From an uncultured candidate division Zixibacteria bacterium (GTDB taxonomy: Bacteria; Zixibacteria; MSB-5A5; GN15; PGXB01), in the NCBI GenBank assembly GCA_937925655.1, contig CALAMC010000006.1, forward strand, positions 1 through 8,349: a DNA stretch of 8,349 bases, read 5' to 3'. The notes under the pieces are model-generated. The model did no database searches, was not told the DNA's origin, and saw only the letters and a list, made by a program, of their open reading frames with translations. Shown here piece after piece: positions 1 through 6,044 of the stretch; positions within the stretch are counted from its first letter, which is position 1; the number at the start of each line of letters is the position of its first letter. The translations under genes were made by a program, and so were the position numbers.

Positions 1-26
1 ATTTGCGAAGGATTCGTAAAGGAGAG

Positions 27-41
27 CTCGTAATTTACGAG
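27..41. promoter_or_regulatory. 15-bp perfect palindrome 1, copy 1 (putative activator site)
   Basis: CTCGTAATTTACGAG has 7-bp arms around a central T. It is nested inside a wider inverted repeat, GATTCGTAAA (11-20) and TTTACGAATC (44-53). It is a candidate upstream activator site for a dimeric HTH regulator; this is inferred from symmetry and position only. Confidence 0.55.
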
Positions 42-57
42 TTTTTACGAATCTGGC

Positions 58-72
58 CTCGTAGTCTACGAG
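58..72. promoter_or_regulatory. 15-bp perfect palindrome 2, copy 1 (putative activator site)
   Basis: CTCGTAGTCTACGAG has 7-bp arms around a central T. Its start is 31 bp (about three helical turns) after that of palindrome 1, which would place both sites on the same DNA face. A GTGGA/TCCAT hairpin follows at 74-92. Confidence 0.55.
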
Positions 73-218
73 AGTGGACAATTATAATCCATAATACCAA
101 TTCGCATGATCGTCCTATTTCATAATCCGGTAATGTCTTATATTATCACCCTCTCCCCCGTTTTTGACGCCATCCGTAGAATTTGGGCTCGTAAATTGGC
201 CGGAATTCGTAAAAAGAG

Positions 219-233
219 TTCGTAAACTACGAG
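219..233. promoter_or_regulatory. Imperfect palindrome 3, copy 1 (putative activator site)
   Basis: TTCGTAAACTACGAG is nearly symmetric: one T/G wobble at the outer pair and one mismatch next to the centre. Its end lies about 100 bp upstream of the -24 element at 333, a typical distance for a sigma54 enhancer site. An ATGGA/TCCAT hairpin follows at 235-252. Confidence 0.5.
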
Positions 234-332
234 AATGGACAAATCACTCCATTATTTTTTGGGCTCTCCGATAAATTTTATTTCGTTGGATGACAACGCC
301 TTGTGATTTTTCATAACGGTGCTGTTCAATTT

Positions 333-348
333 TGGCACAGTTGTTGTA
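333..348 (+). promoter_or_regulatory. Putative sigma54 (-24/-12) promoter, copy 1
   Basis: TGGCAC at 333-338 is the consensus -24 element. TTGT at 344-347 sits exactly where TTGC is expected, giving GG-N10-GT. The one important deviation is C to T in the -12 dinucleotide. The expected start is near 359, about 100 nt upstream of the gene starting at 463. The same sequence is identical in copy 2, and a sigma54-type activator is encoded nearby, which supports the call. Inverted arms TTCAATTTTG (325-334) and CAAAATTGAA (354-363) bracket it in this copy only. Confidence 0.5.
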
Positions 349-462
349 TTACACAAAATTGAATCGCGATTACGGATTTAAAAAATCAAATGATTTGCGG
401 CCCAATGGCCGGATGAAAGCCGTTATTTGATTTGAAGCACCAGCTTAAGGAGGGGATTGGAA

Positions 463-1164
463 GTGCACAAGATGGCATTGGATGAGCGGCGATCAATAAA
501 CGGATTCTGGATGCGATTAGGCATTGAAGCAAGGAAACTCAAAGCGATCTTCATGGAACCGAAACAAGTCGGTTTAAGCATCGCCGATCGACCCACTTAT
601 ATTTTTCCAATTCTACTTATTCTGGTTCTTTTGATTCTCTGTAATCTCTTGACTGTTGATATTCAGGCTAGGGATTTTATTAATAAACGCTTTAATTCTG
701 ATCCGGTTTTTCAAGAGAATTTACAGCGCAACCTGGTTTACAGTATATGGCGGACTCGTATCGGACTTAAATTCTTTGGCATTTTCCTGACCAGTGCATT
801 TTTGTTTTATGCCGCCAGGGTTTATAACGAGAATTTTCGGTTCAAAACCTCGTTATCGATATTTGTTTGGTCGGAGGTAATACGCATGTCCGGATATTTT
901 ATAACGGCTCTGCTGGTGTACTTGACAAAAGATCCAAATTGCACCATTTCTTTAGCCCTGTTTATGCCTCGTGATTCACTGATGTTTATCTGGCTGGATG
1001 CTTTTAACCTCTTCTTTTTATGGGAAATTTTGGCTATGGGAGCAATCCTGGCGGTGATAATGAAGCTAAAAGCGATGCGAGGGTTGGCGTCTTCAGCCAT
1101 AATCCTTGGCGGCTGTAATGTCCTGTTTATAATGACATATATTTTCATTAATAACCCAACTTAA
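463..1164 (+). CDS. Yip1-like multi-pass membrane protein
   Basis: This encodes an integral membrane protein of 233 aa from GTG 463. I prefer that start because AAGGAGG at 447-453 lies 9 nt upstream; TTG 457 is too close and ATG 472 rather far. A basic N-terminal stretch of about 40 residues with an FMEPKQV segment precedes about five hydrophobic helices. They begin roughly at residues 45, 100, 133, 172 and 208. The stretch reading FRFKTSLSIFVWSEV before helix 3 resembles the conserved part of Yip1-domain proteins. Bacterial members of that family are mostly of unknown function. It is the first gene after repeat copy 1 and its putative sigma54 promoter, and 15 nt separate it from the next gene. 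A role as an envelope partner, exporter or immunity factor for the downstream secreted products is inference only. Family assignment is by eye. Confidence 0.8.
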   Translation: MHKMALDERRSINGFWMRLGIEARKLKAIFMEPKQVGLSIADRPTYIFPILLILVLLILCNLLTVDIQARDFINKRFNSDPVFQENLQRNLVYSIWRTRIGLKFFGIFLTSAFLFYAARVYNENFRFKTSLSIFVWSEVIRMSGYFITALLVYLTKDPNCTISLALFMPRDSLMFIWLDAFNLFFLWEILAMGAILAVIMKLKAMRGLASSAIILGGCNVLFIMTYIFINNPT

Positions 1165-1179
1165 GCGGAGGCACGACTG

Positions 1180-1986
1180 ATGGGTATCAGATTTCCATGG
1201 TTTCTTGCCGTTCTGGGATTTTTGACCGTTGCTGAATCAGCGGCGCAGGATCCGATGGGTCAGTCGGCACCTATGGTCGGGCCGGATAGAATCAGGGCCG
1301 AAGTGAGAGCGTGGAGTTTCCTGGTGCCATTGCCGGATATCAAACCGGCGACGGTTCTGATTTCGGCCCCGCCTGCGTCGGGCGGCGGCTGTGAAATCCG
1401 GGTGGTTTTTCAAAATCTGAATTTCGTTCATGAGATCCGGGTCAGGAATGACAGCCTGGTTGAAATCAAAATGCAACATTGCGCGGCGAAAAATTGCGGC
1501 GATTTATCGAAACGCCAAAAGGCCATTTTGCCCTCGACATTCAATCTGCAGGTGGAATTCGAAAACGATACTGACGTGGTTCAAGTTGCGGTTATCGGCA
1601 ATCAGGTTGAATTGAAAGAAACAAAATCAAGTCGATTTATTCACTTTCAGGCGGTCAAGGCATGGCATGGGCCGACCTGGGCGTTAGTGAGTCGGGGAAT
1701 TCCGCCACGAGAGTTTCATAGTCTTCGGAATCGGTTCGAAAATTATGGTTCCATCGAAGTCGTTGAAAACGGCTGGTACCAGGGTGTTCCGTTTAAAATT
1801 GAGAAAGCCTCGGTTTTCGTGGACCGTAAAAGCCGCTTCAGCTTCAATTATGCCGCCGGTCAAAAAAACATGTTGCTGGTTTTTATTCATCCCGAGGACC
1901 CGATTAAATTGACAGAGTTGTTTGAAGACTTCGGGCCGGAAATTCAGTCCGGAAAACTGGCAATACAGGATTTGGGGGGAGGGTGA
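1180..1986 (+). CDS. Secreted protein of unknown family
   Basis: The product is 268 aa with a Sec-type signal peptide: basic start MGIRF, a hydrophobic core to about residue 20, and a likely cleavage near ESAAQ/DP around residue 23. The mature part alternates hydrophobic and polar residues, suggesting beta structure, with a Gly-rich turn before a Cys (PPASGGGCEI) and further Cys in HCAAKNC. The second half, from about residue 150, has several aromatic residues (WHGPTWALV, NGWYQGVPF). No catalytic motif is visible and I do not recognise the family. GCGGAGG lies 8 nt upstream of the ATG. It is the second gene of the operon, and its stop TGA overlaps the next ATG (1986), implying translational coupling. 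It probably acts in the periplasm or outside the cell. Confidence 0.8.
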   Translation: MGIRFPWFLAVLGFLTVAESAAQDPMGQSAPMVGPDRIRAEVRAWSFLVPLPDIKPATVLISAPPASGGGCEIRVVFQNLNFVHEIRVRNDSLVEIKMQHCAAKNCGDLSKRQKAILPSTFNLQVEFENDTDVVQVAVIGNQVELKETKSSRFIHFQAVKAWHGPTWALVSRGIPPREFHSLRNRFENYGSIEVVENGWYQGVPFKIEKASVFVDRKSRFSFNYAAGQKNMLLVFIHPEDPIKLTELFEDFGPEIQSGKLAIQDLGGG

Positions 1987-2444
1987 TGAAATTTATCAAA
2001 GTCGCGGGAATAACCGCGGCTGCATTCTGCGTCGTATTTACTATTCTGACTCTCTATTTCAGGTATCAGCACCAAAGTTTACAGGCCTGTACTGCCAAAA
2101 AAACATTTGCCGAGGATATTATATGCAGAAACAATTGGCTGGCGGCTACAGATTATGTTTCGCGCCGAGCGCTTATTCAAAAAGCCGCCCTGATGAATGA
2201 TGTTTCAGCATTTCTGAATCAAGATCCGGGTTTTATGTATATGGTTATGTCACTTAAGTATGACAGCGTGATGATTTACATCGATTGCTTTAAGAATTGT
2301 GGTTGCCCCAACAAAGACTTCCAACTTGAAAGGCTGATACTGGACCAAGGAGGCGAGTGGATTCCTGTTCTGGACACCACTTTAGGTTGGAATGAGTACC
2401 TAACCCTGCAACATTCTGTTTTTAAGGAGGTGAGTAACAAATGA
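1986..2444 (+). CDS. Single-pass membrane-anchored protein, unknown family
   Basis: The product is 152 aa. The start ATG at 1986 overlaps the stop of the previous gene (TGATG) and follows a G-rich ribosome site; GTG 1983 is one codon upstream. Residues about 6-26 form one hydrophobic helix with no clear cleavage site, so the protein is probably anchored with its C-terminal part outside the cytoplasm. That part contains scattered Cys residues, including a tight CFKNCGC cluster near residues 100-106, which suggests disulfides or metal binding. No known domain is recognised. Its last codons contain the strong AAGGAGGTGA ribosome site for the next gene, and the two frames overlap by ATGA (2441-2444). 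This makes it part of a tightly coupled operon ending in a Cys-rich peptide, so an accessory role for that peptide is plausible but unproven. Confidence 0.75.
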   Translation: MKFIKVAGITAAAFCVVFTILTLYFRYQHQSLQACTAKKTFAEDIICRNNWLAATDYVSRRALIQKAALMNDVSAFLNQDPGFMYMVMSLKYDSVMIYIDCFKNCGCPNKDFQLERLILDQGGEWIPVLDTTLGWNEYLTLQHSVFKEVSNK

Positions 2445-2656
2445 AAAAGGCCGTACCGATTATTATGGCGCTGGTCGTCCTGTCGGGTATTGTTCAGATG
2501 ACCAACACGGTCCAGGCGATTCCGCCCAAGGATCTGAATGTCGCAGGGATTCCATTATCATGCGAGATATGCGCCCATTGCCAATGGTGGATGGTTTCGT
2601 GTGATGCGCCATGCAATAATTGCTACTGGGATATGATGTTTCCCATGTTCTGGTAA
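2441..2656 (+). CDS. Small secreted Cys/Trp-rich peptide precursor
   Basis: This is a 71-aa precursor. Residues 1-26 form a classic Sec signal peptide: MKK, a hydrophobic core, and cleavage after TVQA. The mature 45-residue peptide has six Cys (41, 44, 47, 54, 58, 61) in two clusters, CxxCxxC and CxxxCxxC. It also has four Trp (49, 50, 63, 71) and a very hydrophobic C-terminus (MMFPMFW). It has the strongest ribosome site in the operon, AAGGAGGTGA at 2424-2433 with a 7-nt spacer, and its start overlaps the preceding stop, consistent with high expression. The pattern fits a disulfide-bonded or metal-binding secreted peptide such as a bacteriocin-like or signalling peptide. I know no family with this exact spacing. 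No modification enzyme or dedicated ABC exporter is visible in the window. Confidence 0.75.
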   Translation: MKKAVPIIMALVVLSGIVQMTNTVQAIPPKDLNVAGIPLSCEICAHCQWWMVSCDAPCNNCYWDMMFPMFW

Positions 2657-2671
2657 TTGTTGATTTATGAG

Positions 2672-2705
2672 GGATTGGTTTGTCGAAAAATTATCAAACC
2701 AATCC
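2672..2705 (+). terminator. Hairpin after the four-gene operon
   Basis: GGATTGGTTTG (2672-2682) and CAAACCAATCC (2695-2705) form a perfect 11-bp stem with a 12-nt loop, 15 nt after the stop of the Cys-rich peptide gene. A T-run (about 2717-2722) lies 11 nt further on. It is either a weak intrinsic terminator or a 3' stabilising hairpin. Confidence 0.5.
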
Positions 2706-2739
2706 ACCCTAAAGGCTTTTTTCACCAATTTTCGTCAAG

Positions 2740-2770
2740 GGCTGTCGGGAAAACCTCCCGACAGCCTTTC
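2740..2770 (+). terminator. Second GC-rich hairpin after the operon
   Basis: GGCTGTCGGGA (2740-2750) and TCCCGACAGCC (2756-2766) form a perfect 11-bp stem with a 5-nt loop, followed only by TTTC and then an A-run. It could act as a terminator, as a REP-like repeat, or both. Stem strength is high but the U-tract is poor. Confidence 0.5.
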
Positions 2771-2875
2771 AAAAAAATCGCCGGGAGGCGGGCGACGCAG
2801 ATAATTCCATAACTTATTGGTATTCTTCGTCTATTATTGCCATTTATTGTCACCAGAATTTTCCCAAAATATGGC

Positions 2876-2904
2876 TTGACAGATTTTTATATTTCTCTTA
2901 AAAT
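2876..2904 (+). promoter_or_regulatory. Sigma70-type promoter for the peptide-activator unit
   Basis: TTGACA (2876-2881), a 17-bp spacer and TAAAAT (2899-2904) give a near-perfect housekeeping promoter, with an expected start near 2911. The next gene begins at 3164, so the leader would be about 250 nt. It suggests the activator is made without sigma54 while the two repeat copies drive sigma54-dependent targets. Confidence 0.65.
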
Positions 2905-2910
2905 ACTTCA

Positions 2911-3163
2911 GGTTATGTGGTTGGCCGAAAAACAGGCTGGGATCAAAAGACTCTAAATATTGTTCGACATCATTCCGATATTTGTACCAGCCGAATAAAT
3001 CGATTTACGATCGGAGGGGAGCGGAAGAAATCCGTGATTTCTGAATACGCATCGTGAGGCAAAGCATCATTTTATTCTTGAAGTTTTGAAACGCAAATAG
3101 ACAAACACGTGCACCTCACAGACACGGGGATGTGAATAAACCCTAAAACAGTGGGGAATATAT
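2911..3163 (+). other. Long untranslated leader upstream of the 3164 gene
   Basis: About 250 nt without a convincing gene. I see a small hairpin, GAAATC (3027-3032) with GATTTC (3036-3041), and a ribosome-site-like GGAGGGG near 3013-3019 followed by only a seven-codon GTG frame. No known riboswitch class is recognised by eye. The length is unusual for a constitutive promoter and may mean post-transcriptional control. Confidence 0.35.
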
Positions 3164-3529
3164 ATGAAACAGATAAAACCAATTCTTACAACCGTACTAT
3201 TATTGCTACTGCTGACCTCGATTTCATACGGCTGGGTTCCGCCCCCTATTAATAGCCCTGTTTTATTGGATGAAACGGATGAAGATCCCTGGGGTGAAGG
3301 TATTTGCTATAGCAGCCCTTCGCATTGTTGTTACAGCAATAATGAAATGCCTAACGGCATAAATATGTCAGTTGTGATTAGCGGAATTAAAATAGCGATT
3401 TCTTATATAATCTTTGCGGACATGAAAGTGATACCACTAGGTAAATTTGAATCGGAATCGGCTATACATGAAAATGGAAACAACTTTAATAACGCAGTTG
3501 AATCTGGTCGAGGATTATCTACTAAATAA
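3164..3529 (+). CDS. Small secreted or membrane Cys-containing protein upstream of the activator
   Basis: The product is 121 aa. Residues 1-23 form a clear signal peptide (MKQIKP, a poly-Leu core, SISYG). The mature start is Pro-rich (WVPPP). An acidic segment (DETDEDPWGEG) then leads to a Cys cluster, ICYSSPSHCCYS, with Cys 48, 55 and 56. Residues about 68-85 are hydrophobic and could insert in a membrane. GGGGA (3153-3157) lies 6 nt before the ATG. The last 20 or so residues are polar and overlap the start of the next gene (62 bp from ATG 3468), so the C-terminus may be poorly constrained. The gene is AT-rich like the first third of the activator gene. I do not recognise a family. Its pairing with a TPR regulator raises the possibility of a signal peptide or a co-regulated envelope factor. 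Confidence 0.6.
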   Translation: MKQIKPILTTVLLLLLLTSISYGWVPPPINSPVLLDETDEDPWGEGICYSSPSHCCYSNNEMPNGINMSVVISGIKIAISYIIFADMKVIPLGKFESESAIHENGNNFNNAVESGRGLSTK

Positions 3530-5645
3530 AAAGATAACCGAGGCCGGGGCACAACTTTCAAAAATAGATGTATCTAATCTAGATGCAGAAGAGTCTGCGC
3601 TATTTTATCTTCTGGACTGTGAAATAAAATTATGGAATGGTGATTATAATATCGACTCCGGCATTCAAAACGCCATCCAATTCTACAAGCGCAGTACCGA
3701 TAATATTCGATATGCTAAAGCCAAGTATTTATTTGGCTGGCTGTTAGCATGCAGGGGCAATTTCTCCGATGCGCGTGAATCCATTTTGGAATCTTACCTT
3801 ATTTATAAACGATATGATAAAAAGCATGAAATGTCCAGAATCCTGAACCGTCTGGCCGCCGTTCAATATAATTGCGGTGATTTTAATGAGGCGATAAAAA
3901 ATCTGGAGCAATGTATTGCGATCAGTACCGAATTGAAGGAAAAAGTTAAGGTTTTAATTTTTAACAGGAATATTGCAACTATATATTTAAAATGCGGGCG
4001 CGTTAAAAGTTCCATTGAAGTATATGAAAGTATAGAAGATGAGATAAATATAGATAATGAACCTCACCAACTTCAATTCTATCTCACTTTCTCATTATCG
4101 CAAGCCCTTAGTGGCAATATTCAAAAGGCTAAAGAATTAATTAGCTCTCGTAATTTCAATAATCAATACAAGCGCGAGCAGGCTATTTATTACGAATACC
4201 TTGGATGGATATATAATCTCGATGGGCAGTATATAAAAGCCGTCGCGACACTCAAAACCGGCCTTGAATTGTCCATGAAAATCGCCCCGGAAGGCGCTCT
4301 TATCTCCCAGACCAAACGGCTTCTGGCCGACGCCTATATTGGCTTGAGAAAATATGACGAGGCGAAAACCACCGCCGAAGAAGCACTGGCTGTTGCCCAG
4401 AAAATCAACGAACGGGTGGAAATCGCCGCCTGTTACCGGGTGCTGGCGCAGGTTGCGCACCACCGCCGCCAAAAAGAGCAAGCCCGCGAGTGGTTTGCCA
4501 AAGCGGTCGATATATTCAAGCTGATTCAATCGCGCTATGAACTGGCGGCGACGCAGGTTTTGATGGCCGAGACGGATTTGTATGATGCCAACGGGCGAAC
4601 CGCCCTGCTCTATATGGCCAAAGAATATTTCGAAGCCGAAGAAATACAACCATACATTGACAGAATCAACACTCTTGCGGCCATGCAACCGCCCGTTCCG
4701 ATTCAACAGGGTAACAACAGGCCGGCCAAGAAGAACGGCTCGGCGGCGTTTATCGCGGTGCATCCGGCGACGAAGAAAATTGTCGAGATGGCCAGGCATA
4801 TAGCAGGATGCAATATGACGGTTTTGCTGACGGGGCCGACGGGTTCGGGCAAAGACCACCTTGCGAAACTTATCCACGAGTATTCCGGGCGGACGGGTGA
4901 ATTCGTGCTGATCAACTGCGCGGCGGTGCCGGACACGATGGTCGAGGCCGAGTTGTTCGGCTATGCCAAAGGCGCGTTCACGAGCGCCGAGCGCGACAAA
5001 ATGGGGCTTTTGGAGCACGCCGACGGCGGGACGGTGTATCTGAACGAAATCGGCGACTGCACCCCGGCGTTCCAGGCCAAACTGCTGGAAGTGATCGAAA
5101 CGTGCCAGGTGCGACGGTTAGGGACGACGGTCACGAAAACGGTTGATGTGCGGTTTATCGCGGCGACCTGCCACGACCTCAAAGAACTGATCAGCGACGG
5201 ACGATTCCGGCTCGATTTGTATCATCGTCTCAATGAAATACCCATCGCGCTGCCCGCTCTCGACGAACGCAAGCAGGATATACCCGAGTTGATTCGCCTG
5301 TTTTTAATGGAGTTGAATCCGGCGTTCGATCCGGCGAGCGGTAATTCGGAATTCCGGCATGTCTGCGACTGGCTGGCGGCGCAATCATGGCCGGGCAACG
5401 TCCGCGAGCTCAAGACCAGGATCAGCTGGCTCCACCAGATATGCGGCGGCAATTTGAGAGCCATACGAGAATATCTTGACCGGCAGGATATAGCCGATTT
5501 GACCTCGGTGGAACTTGACCGGCGGGAGGTTTTGCTTAAAACTCTTGCGGAGACAGACTGGAACCGTTCGGAGACGGCTCGTCGGCTGGGCATTTCCGAG
5601 GGAACGGTGCGCCGCCGTATTGCCAGATATAATCTTGACGAGTAA
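3468..5645 (+). CDS. TPR-containing sigma54-type AAA+ transcriptional activator with Fis-like HTH
   Basis: The product is 725 aa from ATG 3468; TTG 3447 upstream is possible but both ribosome sites are weak. Residues about 85-360 are helical TPR-like repeats, for example around 127, 240, 285 and 322, replacing the usual receiver or PAS sensor. Residues about 430-660 are the bacterial enhancer-binding AAA+ domain. It shows Walker A GPTGSGKD (456-463), GAFTSA (502-507) for GAFTGA, Walker B VYLNEIGD with N526-E527 for the usual DE, sensor I ATCHDL with C568 for the usual Asn, arginine fingers R581 and R587, and sensor II WPGNVREL (641-648). A Fis-type HTH follows (about 699-722, ETARRLGISEGTVRRR). 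Family members hydrolyse ATP to open sigma54 promoters from upstream palindromes. It overlaps the 3164 gene and lies between two palindrome-plus-sigma54 modules, its likely targets. GC content jumps near 4250, from about 30% to about 60%. Confidence 0.93.
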   Translation: MKMETTLITQLNLVEDYLLNKKITEAGAQLSKIDVSNLDAEESALFYLLDCEIKLWNGDYNIDSGIQNAIQFYKRSTDNIRYAKAKYLFGWLLACRGNFSDARESILESYLIYKRYDKKHEMSRILNRLAAVQYNCGDFNEAIKNLEQCIAISTELKEKVKVLIFNRNIATIYLKCGRVKSSIEVYESIEDEINIDNEPHQLQFYLTFSLSQALSGNIQKAKELISSRNFNNQYKREQAIYYEYLGWIYNLDGQYIKAVATLKTGLELSMKIAPEGALISQTKRLLADAYIGLRKYDEAKTTAEEALAVAQKINERVEIAACYRVLAQVAHHRRQKEQAREWFAKAVDIFKLIQSRYELAATQVLMAETDLYDANGRTALLYMAKEYFEAEEIQPYIDRINTLAAMQPPVPIQQGNNRPAKKNGSAAFIAVHPATKKIVEMARHIAGCNMTVLLTGPTGSGKDHLAKLIHEYSGRTGEFVLINCAAVPDTMVEAELFGYAKGAFTSAERDKMGLLEHADGGTVYLNEIGDCTPAFQAKLLEVIETCQVRRLGTTVTKTVDVRFIAATCHDLKELISDGRFRLDLYHRLNEIPIALPALDERKQDIPELIRLFLMELNPAFDPASGNSEFRHVCDWLAAQSWPGNVRELKTRISWLHQICGGNLRAIREYLDRQDIADLTSVELDRREVLLKTLAETDWNRSETARRLGISEGTVRRRIARYNLDE

Positions 5646-5676
5646 TCACCAATTTTTTCCATTAAAGAAAAAGATG

Positions 5677-5697
5677 TCGAAAGCGCAGGGCTTTCGA
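5677..5697 (+). terminator. Hairpin after the activator gene
   Basis: TCGAAAGC (5677-5684) and GCTTTCGA (5690-5697) form a perfect 8-bp stem with a 5-nt loop, 31 nt after the activator stop. There is no T-run, so it may be a 3' end hairpin or repeat rather than a true intrinsic terminator. Confidence 0.4.
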
Positions 5698-5722
5698 TCT
5701 ACAAAAGCTGACCAACCTTGAC

Positions 5723-5737
5723 CTCGTCGGCGACGAG
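5723..5737. promoter_or_regulatory. 15-bp perfect palindrome 1, copy 2
   Basis: CTCGTCGGCGACGAG has 7-bp arms around a central G. It matches palindrome 1 of copy 1 in position and in the outer five bases of each arm. The inner bases differ, and the change is symmetric. Putative activator site. Confidence 0.55.
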
Positions 5738-5753
5738 TTTTTACGAATTTGAC

Positions 5754-5768
5754 CTCGTCGGCGACGAG
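5754..5768. promoter_or_regulatory. 15-bp perfect palindrome 2, copy 2
   Basis: The sequence is identical to palindrome 1 of this copy, and its start is 31 bp further on, again about three helical turns. The ATGGA/TCCAT hairpin at 5770-5788 follows one base later. Confidence 0.55.
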
Positions 5769-5914
5769 AATGGACGATTGTAATCCATAATATCAATTCG
5801 CATGATCGTCCTATTTCATTATCCGGCAATGTCTTATACTATCACCCTCTCCCCCGCTTTTGACGCCATCCATAGAATTTGGGCTCGTAAAATAGCCGGA
5901 ATTCGTAAAAAGAG

Positions 5915-5929
5915 CTCGTCGGCGACGAG
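5915..5929. promoter_or_regulatory. 15-bp perfect palindrome 3, copy 2
   Basis: The same 15-bp sequence occurs a third time, ending about 100 bp upstream of the -24 element at 6029. The ATGGA/TCCAT hairpin at 5931-5948 follows. Confidence 0.55.
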
Positions 5930-6028
5930 CATGGACAAGGTGCTCCATTATTTTTCGGGCTCTCTGATAAATTTTATTTCGTTGTCCGTCAATATGTTGC
6001 GATTTTTCATATTCATGCTGTTCAATTT

Positions 6029-6044
6029 TGGCACAGTTGTTGTA
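6029..6044 (+). promoter_or_regulatory. Putative sigma54 (-24/-12) promoter, copy 2
   Basis: TGGCAC with GG at 6030-6031, then N10 and GT at 6042-6043, is identical to copy 1 including 13 bp upstream and 5 bp downstream. The expected start is near 6055, giving a leader of about 210 nt before the ATG at 6264. The -12 dinucleotide is GT rather than GC. Confidence 0.5.

Larger units (their letters stand above)
27..352 (+). repeat. 326-bp intergenic repeat, copy 1 (putative enhancer-promoter module)
   Basis: This block aligns without net gaps to 5723-6048 (constant offset 5696). I count about 46 mismatches by hand, or about 86% identity. In order it holds palindrome 1, the motif TTTTTACGAAT, palindrome 2, an ATGGA/TCCAT-type hairpin, a conserved core, AATTCGTAAAAA (the inverse of the earlier motif), palindrome 3, a second ATGGA/TCCAT hairpin, an AT-rich stretch and a sigma54-like promoter. 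The last 33 bp (320-352) are identical between copies. It lies immediately upstream of the 463-2656 operon. The short frame starting at the ATG near 107 is closed by a stop before palindrome 3, so I treat the block as noncoding. Alternative: a MITE-like element that happens to carry a promoter. Confidence 0.85.

Noticed and set aside
822..1148. Minus-strand frame opposite the Yip1-like gene
   Set aside because: No ribosome site and basic low-complexity composition; it mirrors a plausible membrane protein on the + strand.
2917..2945. TTGG-like sigma54 element upstream of the regulator unit
   Set aside because: The second dinucleotide at the 10-base spacing is GG, not GC or GT, and no palindrome lies upstream.
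4144..4158. CTCGTAATTT inside the activator gene resembling a palindrome 1 half-site
   Set aside because: There is no mirrored ACGAG arm and it is in coding sequence; likely chance.
4137..5018. A 293-codon open frame on the minus strand inside the activator gene
   Set aside because: It is antisense to a clear AAA+ gene with all family motifs, its Arg/His/Gly-rich composition is typical of a shadow of a GC-rich gene, and it has no family resemblance.
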